The position numbers were made by a program, and so were the translations under genes. Below, one piece after another: positions 23,782 through 36,107 of a DNA stretch of 64,000 nucleotides; positions within the stretch are counted from its first letter, which is position 1, and each line of letters opens with the position of its first letter. The notes beneath the pieces were generated by a model, which made no database searches, was not told the origin of the DNA, and saw only the letters and a program-made list of their open reading frames with translations. The DNA comes from Talaromyces rugulosus (lineage: Eukaryota; Ascomycota; Eurotiomycetes; Eurotiales; Trichocomaceae): positions 992,001 through 1,056,000 of the forward strand of contig NC_049565.1 of assembly GCF_013368755.1 (NCBI RefSeq). The letters run 5' to 3'.

Positions 23782-25524
23782 ATGATGACATCTCACCAAC
23801 ACGGTGACGAAACCACAGAGTACACTCCTCTCCTGGGAGATGCACCACCACCGCAACAACCAGACTGGAAGCAACGGCTACTGCCTCAATGGACGCCGAA
23901 AAAATGGCGCGTAATACTGGTCACGGTGATGATTCTGCTGTTCGTCAACTTTGGGGATACCCTGTCGACGGCCCCGCAGGTCAGGATCTTTGAAGAAGCG
24001 GCCTGTCGAAAGTATAAAAGATCCATTGGCCTTGTGGAACCAAACGGGACCGTTGTTTTGGATGGGGATATCTGCAAGTCAGAGCCGGTGCAAAGCGAGG
24101 TGGCGCTTGTCATTGGATGGAAGAATACCCTCGACATCCTCCCATGTAAGTCTCAACAGCACAACAGAAAAGAAGCCACAGACCTGACAATCAGTATAGC
24201 TGTTGCTTTCGGCTTGCCGTACGGCGTAGTGGCAGACAAAATCGGACGAAGACCCGTTATTATCATATCTCTTGCCGCAATTGCGCTGAGCGAGATCTTG
24301 CCACGGCTTGTTTGTACGTATGCTCTCTCCTGACCGACAAGAATAAACATGCTGAATTTCTACTCAGGCTGGTTCGACTGGCCGCTTCGCCTGGTCTGGC
24401 TTACTGGGATTGCTCGTGCTCCCGGAGGCGGGCAGCTTGTCGCTACGACTATGCTTTTGACCATTGTTGCGGATATTTTCGAGGCCGACGAAAGGTACGT
24501 CAACGCAGTAGTCAACTACAAAATGGTGCTGTGAACTAACTCGATAAATAGAGCTACGGCATTGTTTCGGCTGACCTCGCTATCGATTGCTGCTGAAATC
24601 GTAGCGACTCCGATCAGTGCATCCGTGATGAACATCGACCCCTGGATTCCGTATTTCCTTGGCCTTGCAATAATGCTCGTAACCGCAATGGCCAGTTTCT
24701 TCATGCCGGAAACCCTTGACGATGCAAAGGCAAGAAGGCTGTTGGCAGAGGAAATCGAAGATGAGGAGGATATCCCCGAGTCTTTACAGCCGTCGCCAAC
24801 TGCCAAGGACACCGTCTTCAATACGATCATCACGCAGGCGCAGGATTTTATCAGTTCCACGAGGCACATGTGGAGGAATCCGAAGCTGGTCGTGCTATTG
24901 TCTGTGGCCTTTGCTGGGTCCATGGACAGGTCATCCCTCTTCTTGATTATTCAATATGCATCGACCAAGTTCTCCTGGAGCATTTCCGAAGTGAGTATTT
25001 ATCTGGTTTGATGTGAGTAACAAAACTGACAGTGAGACTAGGCAAGCTATCTCATTTCCGTCCGCGGCTGTGTGAGCCTGGCAGCTTTCTGGGTTCTTAT
25101 CCCCTTTCTATCAACTTACCTGACGCGCAGCCTTCATTACAGTGCCGTTGAAAAGGACCTGTACGTTTCCCGAATTTCTGCCTTTTTTGGCGCGCTTGGG
25201 TACTTTTTACTCTTCATTGCCCCGACACCGGCGCCACTCGTTATCGGGACTCTGTTCATGTCGCTCTCGCTGCCGTTTGTGGTTGGAGTCATGAGCGTAG
25301 CGACGTCGTTTGTCTCGCCCGAGCATGTCGCGACCTTGTACAGCGCCATGTCAGTAATGCAGTCGCTCGGGGCGATCGTGGCGGGCCCGACGTTTGCCAA
25401 ACTGTATGCAGTGGGCATGCAGTTAGGGCTGGCATGGTCAGGCTTGCCGTTTGCGGCCGGATCGCTGATCTTTGTCGTGGTCTTGATCCCGATGATGTTC
25501 CTGAGGCCGGCGAGGGTAGACTAG
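23782..25524 (+). CDS. Major facilitator superfamily transporter
   Basis: Five exons (23782-24145, 24200-24313, 24368-24494, 24552-24990, 25042-25524) encode 508 residues, with all four introns 51-57 nt long. The cytosolic N-terminus carries the T-P-L-L-G motif common before TM1. The MFS signature between TM2 and TM3 reads G-V-V-A-D-K-I-G-R-R-P. About 12 membrane spans can be drawn, with a charged central loop near residues 250-300 (E-E-I-E-D-E-E-D). The family includes fungal multidrug and metabolite exporters; the substrate cannot be predicted. At intron 1 two acceptors keep the frame; TATAG at 24199 was preferred because it gives the usual spacing between the conserved D-x-x-P and the P-Y-G of TM2. 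The neighbours are brlA and a secreted RNase, and no cluster is apparent. Confidence 0.85.
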
Positions 25525-26934
25525 ATTTTTATTAGTATTATTATTATTATTACAACGTTAGATTTTAGATTTAGACCCTTGGACGCCTATGATATCATTA
25601 ACAACATTATTATTATTAGCTGCAAAATCACATGAAGCTGTGTAGCTTCGGAGGTCTCCGTGAACACGAGCCAAGCCATGGAAACATGCATGCAACACAA
25701 GGATTTGACAAATGCCTAAGCAGTGAAACGTGCAGGATTAGGATCATTGCGGTATGGCCTTTTTTTTTTAACCCACGCGCTTGATGCCTCTTCAGGCCTC
25801 GTGTCCCGAGCAGATGCAACCTTGTCCATTTAGGCCTTCAGCCTTTTCTAGTACGGACTCTACGGAGTATTAATCATGGACCGCTATAAAAACCGGCGTG
25901 GTCCAACGGGCCAACGAGATTGGCAGAGGATCAAGTAATATTATTTGGCAGGAAAATCTATGGTTGATGCAACATCTCAGGGAAGCCGGCCAATTGCAGC
26001 CCCCATCGCCATGATCAACAAGCGAGATGATCATAACAAATGGCTGGAGCCGGGGACCCCGTGCATTCAAATGTTGTTATTTGCTGTGGTCCTATCCTGT
26101 ACGGCGATGGAATCGACATGCCAAACGATAGGTGAATAATCCGGACAAGGATCATAACAATGCATGCTCGGCATTTGCTGCATTTCCCCTTTACAGGGTC
26201 CTCCATACGGAGTACTCCGTATATCCATTTGCATTCTACGATTTTACCATTAGCACTGACCATGTTGACTGGCAATAATAATTCCTCTTCCTGCTGCTCC
26301 ATGATCGACAAGCCGTGTTGTTTCATTCGATTTGCACAGAGCCCCCCCCCCCCCCGATACTACATGCCCGTCTCATCCTCCCGATATCCGACGCACAAAA
26401 GGCCTCGAGAGCGCTTCATCTCCCGGGAGTTCAAGGCTTCAAGCATCGCCTGTTCTCTTTCTCAACAGCGCATCTGACAGGCGATGCTTTGCATAATACT
26501 AAATTTAACTTGCATTTCGTGACAGCGCAACCCACGGGCAAATCATCACCGCCAGAGCGCCAATGTGACTCTCTGACTCTGTACAGAAGAGAAAAGTGGG
26601 ATCGCGCCGGCGCAGATCGTATTTAGTCGCACACGATCGCCAACCACGATCCAGAACTGCGCAATGGGGCTCTGTCCGTGGCTGTTAGTGTCGTCTCACT
26701 GCTGGATCCCCTCCTGCTGCTTCGAGTAATAATCGTCCGATAGCGATCTGCAGGCACCATCGGTGGCGGCGCTTTGAAAGTGCAGTGCGACCTTGCTATC
26801 ACGATCCAGGGTTGCGGTGTTTTTGTTGCTACTTACGTACTTACTTATAACATCGTATTTCCCCCTTCTTTTCTCTCTCACCATTGTGTTTCTGTTTTTC
26901 AATCACACAAAAACAAAAACATCAACCAACAGAA
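25525..26934. other. Intergenic region
   Basis: No gene was recognised in these 1.4 kb. ATT repeats follow the MFS stop and a 13-nt C run lies near 26342-26354. Several short open frames are not supported. The promoter of the RNase T2 gene should lie in the last few hundred bases. Confidence 0.6.
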
Positions 26935-27985
26935 ATGTCTCGCTCTCTCAGTCTCCTCGCCGCCAGCGCCGCGGTCACCGGTGCTCTCGCCTCCATCCAG
27001 GCCTGCCAGAACAGCAGCTTGACTACCAGCTGCTCCAGCAGCAGCAGCTACTCCCTCAGCGCCAGAGCCTCTGGTTCTTGCTGCCTCGAGTCCCCTGGCG
27101 GTCTTTTGCTCCAGACCCAGTTCTGGGATGCTAAGCCTGCCATCGGCCCCGCCGACTCCTGGGGTATCCACGGTCTCTGGTATGACTTTGTATATCTTAT
27201 ATATATCTACAATCGTAGCTGACAGAATTCCAGGCCTGATAACTGTGACGGAACCTTCTCGTCTAGCTGCGACTCGTCTCGTGCATACGATGATATCGAG
27301 TCCCTCCTCGAGGACGCCGGCAAGACCGACACCCTCGCCTACATGAAGAAGTACTGGCAGAGCAACGACCAGGATGTTGAGACCTTCTGGGAGCACGAGT
27401 GGTCCAAACACGGTACCTGCATCAACACCATTGAACCCAGCTGCTACACCAACTACAAGAAGGGTGACGAGGCCGTCGACTTTTTCGGCAAGGTCGTCAG
27501 CCTGTTCAAGGAGCTGGACACCTACTCCGTACGTTTTTTTCTCTCTCTCTTTTCTGGCAAAAGCTCAGAGTAGAAGAATCGTTATTAATGACTTGGAAAA
27601 AAAATATAGGCTCTCAAGGATGCTGGCATCACCCCCTCCGACTCCAAGACCTACAAGCTGAGCGACATTGAGGACGCTGCTGGCAAACTCCACAACGGCA
27701 AGAAGGTCTACTTCTCTTGCAGCTCCAACGAGATTTCTGCTGCTTACTACTACTTCCACCTCCGTGGTAACGCCATCAATGGCGAATACGTTCCTGTCGA
27801 CACCCGTATGTACCCACTGGTTCTTAACAAGTTTGCTGTACGCTTCGTTGCTAACATGTCATCACAGCCGAGGACTCCGACTGCCCTTCGTCCGGCATCA
27901 AGTACCCCGTCAAGGAGAGCAGTAAGTTTTCACACCTGAAGATGGATTCATTCGGAACACAACTAACTCGTTCTCAGGCTCTTAA
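26935..27985 (+). CDS. Secreted ribonuclease T2
   Basis: RNase T2 enzymes cut single-stranded RNA through 2',3'-cyclic phosphate intermediates in vacuoles or outside the cell. Five exons (26935-27179, 27234-27528, 27610-27805, 27868-27921, 27978-27985) encode 265 residues. A signal peptide covers about residues 1-19. Both catalytic segments are present: CAS I as W-G-I-H-G-L-W-P-D around residue 80, interrupted by intron 1 within the Trp codon, and CAS II as [10 protein letters not shown] around 133-142. Many cysteines fit the disulfide pattern of the family. The last exon is only 8 nt including the stop. The protein lacks the long C-terminal extension seen in some fungal RNase T2 members. The gene looks intact. 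Confidence 0.93.
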
Positions 27986-28193
27986 ATGTCATTCTCTGAT
28001 CGATGTGACCTGGAAAAACAGTCTTGATGACTATACCAAGTCTCGGCCCCTTTAATGACCAATAACGTGATGTTAAGAAATGGATCAAATATATTCATGA
28101 TGTCATAAAATGCCTCTTCTATATGTACATAAAAATTATCGTACAAAGATAAATTCGTGTTATCGCGAAGACGAACCTCTTCTTTTTGTAAAT

Positions 28194-29330
28194 CTATAAC
28201 CCCTTGAGCCGGATATTTCGTCTCTCCTCTTCCCGGTTTGCATCCACCCTGCCCAAGAAATCCATACGTCCCAAGTATCCCTCCTTGGCCTTGCTGTGCA
28301 CATTGAGCTCGTCCTTGATGCCCTCTTCGTCCACATATTGTGCCCAATCGAGCCGCGATTTTTCGACCGTGTTGAGTTTTGGTCCCTTGGCGTCTTGGTC
28401 GAGTGTAATTGCTTGCTTCTCCCAGCTCTTTTTGATCACACCCGAGGGATTAGGGTCGAACCGCGAGATTTTGCGAAGCGGACGTCGAAACTTGACCACG
28501 TTGTTGTCGGATTGTACTTCTTCTGCTGCCTTTTCGCCATTCGTTTCGGCGAGGTAGAGCTTTGCTTCGGCCGAGTCCCGTGGTACGAGCTTTTCCTCAG
28601 TGTGCATCTCGCCGGCGAATTTGTAGGTGCGTTTGATCTTGATAAGGTCTTCGGAGGCGAGTTTCTCTTGGGTTTGGGGTTCGGCGGTAACATTTTCTTT
28701 ATCCTGGTCTGTGGGCAGTTCTTGTTCCTCGTCGCCTTCTGTCGGCTTTGATGTCGCCGATAAAAGACCTGGCTCCGGCTCTGGGGCGTTCATTTGGGCC
28801 CATAGGGCATCGACGTCGATAGTTGCGCCGTCTATCTTGGCTAGAGGTTTGCGATCTTCTTGTCTGTGTTGTAATAAGTCAGTAGAGTTCTCAGTTTTAA
28901 AAAAAGAAGAGCCTCACATCTTCGTCCTCATAGACCTCGTCTTCACAAACCCTCCCTCTCCGCCTTCTTCGTCCTCATCAAACATAACATCTTCATCGTC
29001 TTCATCCGCCTGGCCCTTGGTCTTGCGCTTCTTTTTCTTGCTCTTTGCCTTTTGTATCGTTATTTCATCCCCGGAATCAAGCTCCATCTGCTCTGCTGCC
29101 ACATCGGGCTTCTTCGTACTCGTCTTGGCGAGCTTCCGTCTCTTCGTCGGCCTGTCATTTCCTGCACCTGATTCATCTTCTTCTTCTTCTGAAGACGACA
29201 GACCAGAGTCCTCGGCCGCGCCGCCTGCTTCTTCTAATTGAAAGTCTTCATCTTCGGCGGAGTCGTAAGCTTCGGAGTTGTCTAGATCGAGTGCTGCTGC
29301 GGAAGGATCGTTTTCGAGATCTCCAGCCAT
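28194..29330 (-). CDS. swc5: SWR1-complex protein 5 (BCNT family)
   Basis: Swc5 is a subunit of the SWR1 remodeller that exchanges H2A for H2A.Z in nucleosomes. Exons 29330-28918 and 28863-28194 encode 360 residues; the intron on the minus strand runs from GTGAGG to ACACAG. The N-terminal third is highly acidic (E/D/S runs, for example residues 44-56), with a basic K-R-R-K patch and a K-K-K-K-R-K patch. The C-terminal 80 residues form the BCNT domain, with the hallmark D-W-A-Q-Y-V-D and the G-Y-L-G-R-M-D-F-L motif. Acidic N-terminus plus C-terminal BCNT is the usual Swc5 layout. It converges on the RNase T2 gene with 208 bases between stops, and diverges from the eIF2B gamma gene. Confidence 0.93.
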
Positions 29331-29785
29331 GGTTTTTCAAAGGAAAAAAAAATCGGTAATATTCTGTTTTATCTTTTTTTTTCTCGTTCCGTCCCGACTT
29401 GTCAAAGTTGTTCAAAAGAGTGTCGCGTCGAGGTCGCGGTCGTCGCGTGGCGTCGAAATGTCTGGGCGGGATGCGATTCTGCCCAAGGCGGTGAAGAGTG
29501 CGGAGGGTGAGTTTGCTGGATGATTCATTTCACACTTTTGACTTTCTTTAGGAAATCAACATAGCTGGACGACGGTGCTTGGAGTAGCTCACTTCATTTG
29601 ATTGAACTCTGGAAACTGCTGACAAGATCCGGGATAGCTGGGATTTTCTTCAGACCCGACGCAAAACAGTCACTTTCAGTTCACATTTTATTGAAGCGGG
29701 GTTTCCAGACACAACAAAAAAAAAGGCATTTATCATATCGGGTGTACGAAGAACTTGACGAGCGGAGCTCCCAACAGGAGGCAAG
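29331..29785. promoter_or_regulatory. Divergent promoter between swc5 and the eIF2B gamma gene
   Basis: A 455-bp interval separates two start codons that point away from each other, so it must contain both promoters. No specific binding site was identified with confidence. Confidence 0.6.
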
Positions 29786-31632
29786 ATGCCTCACTCCGTT
29801 CCTGTCCCCGCCGCTGGGTTCCAGGCTCTCATTCTCTGTGGGCCTGGTGTATCCCTCAATACCTTTACATCTAATCCCGAAGAGTATCCCAAGGCTCTGA
29901 TACCGGTTGCCAATAAGCCGATGGTATACTGGGGACTTGACTGGTGCTACCGCATGGGAATAACGAGTGAGTTTTCTTTTGCTGTCAACACCTCCTATAC
30001 AGATAAATACTAATAATACTACTCCCTGTAGATATCACATTGGTGACCCCTCCCGCCAGCCAAGCTCCTTTAGAGACAGCGCTTTCGCAGAATCCACACC
30101 TTACATCGCTCCCAGCACCGTCGCCAACAGTTGTAGCGCCCAAGGAGTTGACACTTACAACGGGAACAGCAGAGCTGCTACGGCTACCCGAGATCCAGTC
30201 AGCCATCAAATCCGATTTCATTCTGTTACCGTGCGATCTCATCTGCGAAATCCCCGGAGAATCACTCTTGGAAGCATGGATGGTCTCGCAAGCTGCTCTG
30301 GGCGGAGCAGACGAAGATAATGGCATCACGCACAGCGGGACCAAAATCACCGGCCTCGGCGGCGAAAAGGGTGGGCGAAGAGGTGGCATGGGAGTCTGGT
30401 ATGAGACTCGCGGGAAAGAAGAGAGCGTCAAGGGTGAAGTGGCCGATTTCGTCGGCACCGCGCCGCTGGAGCAAGATGAAGCACCTGTTGTCTATCCGCC
30501 TGTAGATGGACCGAGTTCGATACGGTATAACTTGTCCAAGTTGGTTTATGCTGCGCCAATGGATTCGCTCAAGGAGAAAATGGAAGACGACAAGGGTCTT
30601 TTGCTGAGGCATTCGCTTGTGAACAAACATGCCCGAATCAAGTTATTGACTACTTATCGTGACGCTCATATCTACATCTTCCCGTACTGGGTCAAAGAGA
30701 TGGCCAAGAGGAACGAAAAGTTCCAGAGTATCAGCGAGGATCTGGTTGGTTGGTGGGCCAAGGCCGAGTGGCAGACTGGCCTGGGCGAAAAGTTAGGACT
30801 CCGAGAGATTCTCGAGCCTCAAGAAGACGGTCGAGGCGAAAATGGGAGCCACGACGGCTTCACGGTCGAAGACGAAGTAGACCTAAAAGCCATGAGCACA
30901 ACTCGACCAACTGTCTCTAGACCTGAGGAAGACTCGCTGGACGAATCCGGCGAGACTCGGTTTGCATCGCGAGTCAACACACTGGCATCGGAATTCGACT
31001 CAGAAGCCCCATCCACCAAGAGCAAGACGAAACTTACGGTACCCTCGATGCTTGCCTACATCCACTCTTCATTACCCTCCGCACCCCTCGTACGCCGTGT
31101 CGACAATTCATCCCTCCTTCTCTCCATATCGCTGAAACTCGCCAAACTTGAACCCATCGAGGAAGTTGGCCGACAGGCTGCTTCTCCCTTTGCCCATGCC
31201 GCGAAAATCGCCTATCCGGCAGGCATCGCCCAGCGCTGCACAGTCACCAAACACGATTGTTTGCTTTCAGAGAATGTAACTGTGGAAGAAAAATGCGTGA
31301 TCAAAGAGAGCGTCATTGGGGCAAACTGTCATATCGCGTCCGGTGCTCGTCTGACACGCTGTCTCATCATGGACGGCGCTGTGGTGGGCGAGCGATCAGT
31401 CTTGACTGGATGTGTGGTAGGCCGTAGAAGCCGGATTGGCCGCGAGTCTGTTCTCAAAGACTGTGAAGTCCAGGATGGAAACGCCGTCCCCGACGAGACG
31501 GATGCCAAGAACGAGAAGTTTATGGTCTTTGAAGGTCTGGATACCGAAGATGGCGACGAGGCAATGAGCACCGAGGACGACCATGAGGCCGGAAAAGGGT
31601 TCGACGAGGGAGGTCAGGATTTGGGCTTTTAA
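29786..31632 (+). CDS. Translation initiation factor eIF2B subunit gamma
   Basis: This subunit (Gcd1 in yeast) belongs to the catalytic half of the eIF2B complex that exchanges GDP for GTP on eIF2 in the cytosol. Exons 29786-29966 and 30032-31632 encode 593 residues; the intron has branch TACTAAT and acceptor CTGTAG. The N-terminal nucleotidyltransferase-like domain shows A-L-I-L-C-G-P-G and K-A-L-I-P-V-A-N-K-P-M. A variable polar segment with acidic stretches lies near residues 340-420. The C-terminal left-handed beta-helix is visible as hexapeptide repeats, with A-N-C-H-I-A-S-G-A-R-L and G-R-R-S-R-I-G-R-E-S-V-L near residues 505-560, followed by an acidic tail. The gene is complete and its start is well supported by the conserved N-terminus. 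Confidence 0.9.
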
Positions 31633-31912
31633 AAAAATTCCGGTAGATTAAAAGGAGTGTGATTAATACCCGTCATGTCTAACGTTGAGATGATTATATC
31701 TGAGTGTAGTAGAAAATGTGCATTTCTGTTTACATTTGAATTTTTCCTAAACGAGCCACAAGGTTCTGTATGCATAACATTGTTTCTATGATAAACAAAC
31801 AAACAAAAAAAAGAAACATTGGCATGAAGTAACAATAACGATGAAAACTATGATTTTGATAAGGACAGTAGCGTCCTCGGATTTGACATTGGACACCTTT
31901 TACCTACAACGT

Positions 31913-32995
31913 TCAGTTTCCAGACTCGTCCGAAGACTCGGAGTACTGAGTTGTCGACCTACGGTTTATCAGCTTGGAAAGGTAATTGGCCTCCCTCACG
32001 GCGGCGGCATACTCATTCAGCTTCTTCTTATGGAATCGAATATTCTTATCGATATCTGCCAAAGAAGCCGGGTCTACCCCGCAGTTCTGATACACATTTG
32101 GCTCGAATTCTTGTACCAGATCCTGAATGAAACGACCGAATTTCAGTTTATACCGTTCCTCCTCGTCTGTGGACTCGAATGAGTACATCTTCACTTTGAT
32201 TCGAGGTGCGGAAACCGGTGTGGGTGGCTGTCTGGAGGGACCAGCTTGCGGACTCGAGGAGGCTCGGTGCTGATTCTTTGACACCCGGTTAGAATTGTAG
32301 TGTCTAGAGCCACGGTTCTTTTTCTTCCTCGGGGTACGAGGCTCGACCGCTCGGTCGTCGTTGTCCTCGCGACGATGATTCAGCGTGTGGCGATTCCAAC
32401 CCCTATTCCGTCGCCCCTTTTTTCGGACCTCGACTATCCCAGAACTAGAACCAGAATCCGTAGAGATGGTCGTAAAGTCGGAAGAGCTGGTGGGGCTAGA
32501 AGAGTTATTGGCCCTATCCCTATTCGGAATCGTCTGTCTTAGGTTGATGATGTCGGCATCAGAATTCTGTTGGATATATGTCGTAGCTTCTGAATCTATA
32601 TTACTAGATGTAGAAACTGTAATCCAATCATCCACAGACAACGACGCCTCTGGCGAGCGTACAGACATTCCCTGATTCTGTGTGTTTGCCGATAAGTTGG
32701 CAGGGTTCATGTCAGGTAGCGGAGGTGGGGAGGAAGGAAGAATTCTGGAGCCGACATTGAGATCCAATATCGACACTTGTCGGTCCGAGTCGCTTGACAT
32801 GGGGGTTGAGAAAATGGAATAGGTGCTCGCATTCGAATCGTAGTTTGGGTCGCGTTGCAAATTATCTTCCAGTCGGCAACTGGAGCATTGGCCCATGACT
32901 GTGATTAGTTGCACTCTTTCATCGTTTATTGCTCCATCTCCTATTCGGTAATGACCACAGTCTATATAAACGTAAATGATATTGTCATTATCCAT
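31913..32995 (-). CDS. Serine-rich orphan protein
   Basis: Not recognised. From ATG 32995 the frame gives 360 residues. The open frame continues upstream to 33424, but that part reads like a translated AT-rich leader, so the internal Met in a clean M-D-N-D-N start was preferred; the longer form would have 503 residues. The N-terminal 40 residues contain paired Cys residues (C-S-S-C). The middle is Ser/Thr/Asn-rich and likely disordered, followed by a strongly basic stretch (R/K/N-rich, about residues 220-275) that could bind nucleic acid or act as a nuclear signal. The C-terminal 90 residues, beginning R-I-K-V-K-M-Y-S-F, look folded and helical with many charged residues. No homologue comes to mind. 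It sits at the edge of the accessory region. Confidence 0.5.
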   Translation of the reverse strand: MDNDNIIYVYIDCGHYRIGDGAINDERVQLITVMGQCSSCRLEDNLQRDPNYDSNASTYSIFSTPMSSDSDRQVSILDLNVGSRILPSSPPPLPDMNPANLSANTQNQGMSVRSPEASLSVDDWITVSTSSNIDSEATTYIQQNSDADIINLRQTIPNRDRANNSSSPTSSSDFTTISTDSGSSSGIVEVRKKGRRNRGWNRHTLNHRREDNDDRAVEPRTPRKKKNRGSRHYNSNRVSKNQHRASSSPQAGPSRQPPTPVSAPRIKVKMYSFESTDEEERYKLKFGRFIQDLVQEFEPNVYQNCGVDPASLADIDKNIRFHKKKLNEYAAAVREANYLSKLINRRSTTQYSESSDESGN

Positions 32996-34799
32996 GATGG
33001 ACTTTGGGTAAAAGATGAGAAGTGGAAGATAACAAGCAAATACCCTTATTGAGGTATGAGAAGGATATTGAGAGGGAAAGGAAGTTGAGAGGAGAAGACT
33101 GGAGGTTAAAAAAGGTGGAAGACGATCAGAAATGGTGGAAGACTGCGAGGTGATTAGAGGAGAAAACAAGAAGAAAGGTAAAATCAAAAGAATTAGGTTT
33201 GTATATTGATTGATGCCTGAAACGCATGAGTGTCGGAATTCATTATTGCCTTGATACGGAACAACAGTTGAAGGCGATTCGGGACACAAGGCGCACAAAG
33301 GCTTTGTTCCTCTATAAAAGCCCGTATATAACGACAAAGAATTCTGGAAAAGCGGCTTGACAAAACCGGTTTCGGTATAGGTCAGCCGGTCAACTTGGTC
33401 AAGCTCAGAGTAATTTTTGCGCAAGTGCCCGCCGACTGGTATTATTTGTCAGGCTGATTGTGGGTAAATACCGTAATATTCGATTTTAAACAAGGCAGCA
33501 GCAGTATATGTTGATGCATTCAGTGTATGAGAGTAAAGAAAAGATATTTCCTATTTAGGAAATAACCCAACAATCGACACTAGTGCCCATCTCGCGACAA
33601 AAAGAGGGCTGACCTTTGCTGAGCCGCCCACAGATAGTAGTTTAATCCATATTTTAAAGACCTAATCCGCTCAAATACAAGCCAATAAGGGTCGCTTCAG
33701 CTAGTCGCGTACCATGGGTTGACTGTTGCCAAGACTTGTTATTAACCTCAAAGTAAGTGGCTCCTCAACCTCCCCCCAAAAAATTGCGATTAATCTACTT
33801 ATAACAATGTTACGATTAAAATTCATTAAAGAAACTACAAATAATACATATGTATCCTTCTTCCTATCTTTAGCTTCTTCTTCTTCTTCTTCTTCCATTC
33901 TTTTTTCTCTGTAGAACGTCCTAGGGAGAGAGTCCTAGCGTAGACTTGCAAATTCTTTTTCACCTTAATGCTAAGCTGTTGCATCCAATACTCCGATAAA
34001 CGTAGTTAGAATGCGTATCAACAGGGGTGGTTCCAGTATAGGAAAGGTGAAATCGCTTAAGCGTGTAGTTCGTCTTCTTGTAGAGCCTAGGCCTTTGGAT
34101 AGCCTGCAAAAATGAGAAATTATACGTGTATATACAGCGCGATGTATATAACAAAAAGATACATTACTAATATAACGCTAATAGATCCTGGATTTCAGGG
34201 ATAATATTAATAAAGACCTGACTGCTACCTACATGAACTGATCAAAGGATCTCTGTGTTGCAGGAATGATGGGAGCGGCCAAGACGCAGATCGATACAAT
34301 GATCCAAAATGAATAGTTAATAATCTCTATATATTAAGATATTTATCTATTAAATATAAAATATTTTTATACATTTAAAAATTATATGCGGATCAGGCTG
34401 GGTTTGAATAGTATAACGTATTGTTGAGACAGAAATATCTCTGTGAATTTGATGGATTTTGTTATAGGAATAACCAATTTAACGAAGCTCGCAAACACGG
34501 TACTTCATTTGAGGTGAAATCTCGCTGCCTCGAGGCATTATTGTCTATAAAAAGATGAGATGTGGTGCAAAAGTACCTTTCTGATCTGCCCGACCACGAT
34601 TGGTCCCGTCGCTCAGATTGCCGAATCAGGCTAGATAGGCCCCTTGGCCGATTTATAATCTGTCTAGAGTGACACGTAACTCATCCTTACAAGAATCAAT
34701 AGCTTTCTTGTGCTGATTACGTAGATGACGATATTTGAGCGAGTATAATATACTCAACCCTTCCGAACTATTATTACTTAAAAAACTCCTTAATGTGCA
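32996..34799. other. AT-rich intergenic region, start of accessory segment
   Basis: No supported gene. The sequence turns clearly AT-rich after about 33.5 kb (for example 34300-34380) and stays so for much of the following 20 kb. Apart from CTT repeats near 33873-33895, no element with inverted repeats was found. Confidence 0.55.
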
Positions 34800-36107
34800 A
34801 TGACTATGTTTGCCTGTTCCCTCCCAACGTCTAGGGTTGGGAAAAAGCTGGCATTTAAGCCGAAGAATAGATTGGGTTGTATGACTTGCAGGTGAGAGAT
34901 TATTCGAGATTATGGGAATTTCTCCTATACCTTTTGGCTGTTTTCGTAATGACTCCGGACCAGGACTCGAAAAATCAAATGCGACGAAGAAAAACCAGCA
35001 TGTCGTCGGTGTGTTTCCACTGGGCGTACCTGTGATGGTTACGAGTCAGTGTTTCGGTCATATAGCTATGGGAATAAGATGACTGCTCTCTCTCAAATCG
35101 ATACCATATCTACTCAACCACTGTCTTTTCGTCAACTTCGTACAATGACCTTCACAACCTCTGAGATCATGGAAGTCTCTCGCGGTCTTTCCACAAAGCC
35201 TCCAGCCGAAGGCGGAATTGGGTTTGAATTAGAAGCCCTGTGCATTCTTCAATCTAGCCTTCGCTCATCTTCAGTCTATCAGGCTTTAGCTTGTATGCGT
35301 GTGTTTAGGAAATTGTTAATGGAACACGGGGATATTTCTACTCTAAAGAATGATGACTCATCTGGCTACCGCAGGAGCATATCTAAATACAACATTGTCG
35401 TGGCACACGTGATTCAGCAGCTATCCAGAAATGATTCACAAACAGTTGAAGTAGCGTTGAATTGCTGCCAGTTGTTCATTACTATAGATATCATGCAACG
35501 GCAGTATGCCTCCTCTATCAGACATTTTGTGTATGGATTGCAAATCATGAGAGCCTGTTGCACGCGACCGCAATTAGATTGTACCAGAGAGGAGATTGTG
35601 CCGTCGATGCATCAGGGACTTGCAGGTGTGGATATATTTGTCATCAAGCTATTTACAGCACCATGTCCTTTCACAGAGCACCTGATGAGTGAGCTTAGTC
35701 TTGAAGAAAGGAGAAAAACGCATGCAGCCGACAATTCATCCCCAAGACAAATCGATTTCATGACATACAGGCAAACTCTACAGTCGCTAGCGGCAGAAAC
35801 AGTCTATTTATTAAGCAAGGTGTCATCAATGACATCTGTACATGAGGCCTTGGTGCTAATTGAGGAGAAAAACCAACTTCTCTTTAAATTGGACGGACTG
35901 GACCATTGCATTAGGGGCGGTGTAGTTGGCGAGGCCGAATCCCCTTTACGGAAGCTGATGAGTCGTTTTCAATCGCTATACTATTCCGTTCTGAGGGTAG
36001 TCCTGCAATCTGTATTGTCATCCGCACCTGTGGAGTCAGCCCTGGACTCAGACCTTAAGCACATGATATCTATTGCGGAGTCTTTAGAGTGCGAAGCGAA
36101 TAGCTAA
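34800..36107 (+). CDS. Zn2Cys6 transcription factor
   Basis: Two exons, 34800-34891 and 34964-36107, encode 411 residues. The intron falls inside the zinc cluster and must be removed to make it: exon 1 ends in G-C-M-T-C and exon 2 continues R-T-R-K-I-K-C. The six cysteines are at residues 27, 30, 37, 44, 47 and 54, with canonical C-x2-C-x6-C-x6-C-x2-C-x6-C spacing. The basic segment before the cluster (residues 12-24) may be a nuclear signal. The remaining 350 residues are mainly helical and resemble the shorter fungal-specific regulators of the DUF3468/Fungal_trans_2 type, not the large Fungal_trans domain. The NmrA-like gene starts 400 bases downstream in the same direction, so a regulator-sensor pair is possible. 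The target is unknown. Confidence 0.8.

Noticed and set aside
28296..29241. Plus-strand frames of 151 and 204 codons
   Set aside because: They are antisense shadows of the swc5 coding sequence, whose BCNT domain is unmistakable.
32996..33424. N-terminal extension of the serine-rich orphan to 503 residues
   Set aside because: The extra residues read like translated AT-rich leader, and the internal Met starts a more protein-like sequence; kept only as an alternative.
34300..34560. AT-rich stretch as a possible transposon relic
   Set aside because: No terminal inverted repeats, target-site duplications or transposase-like frames were found.
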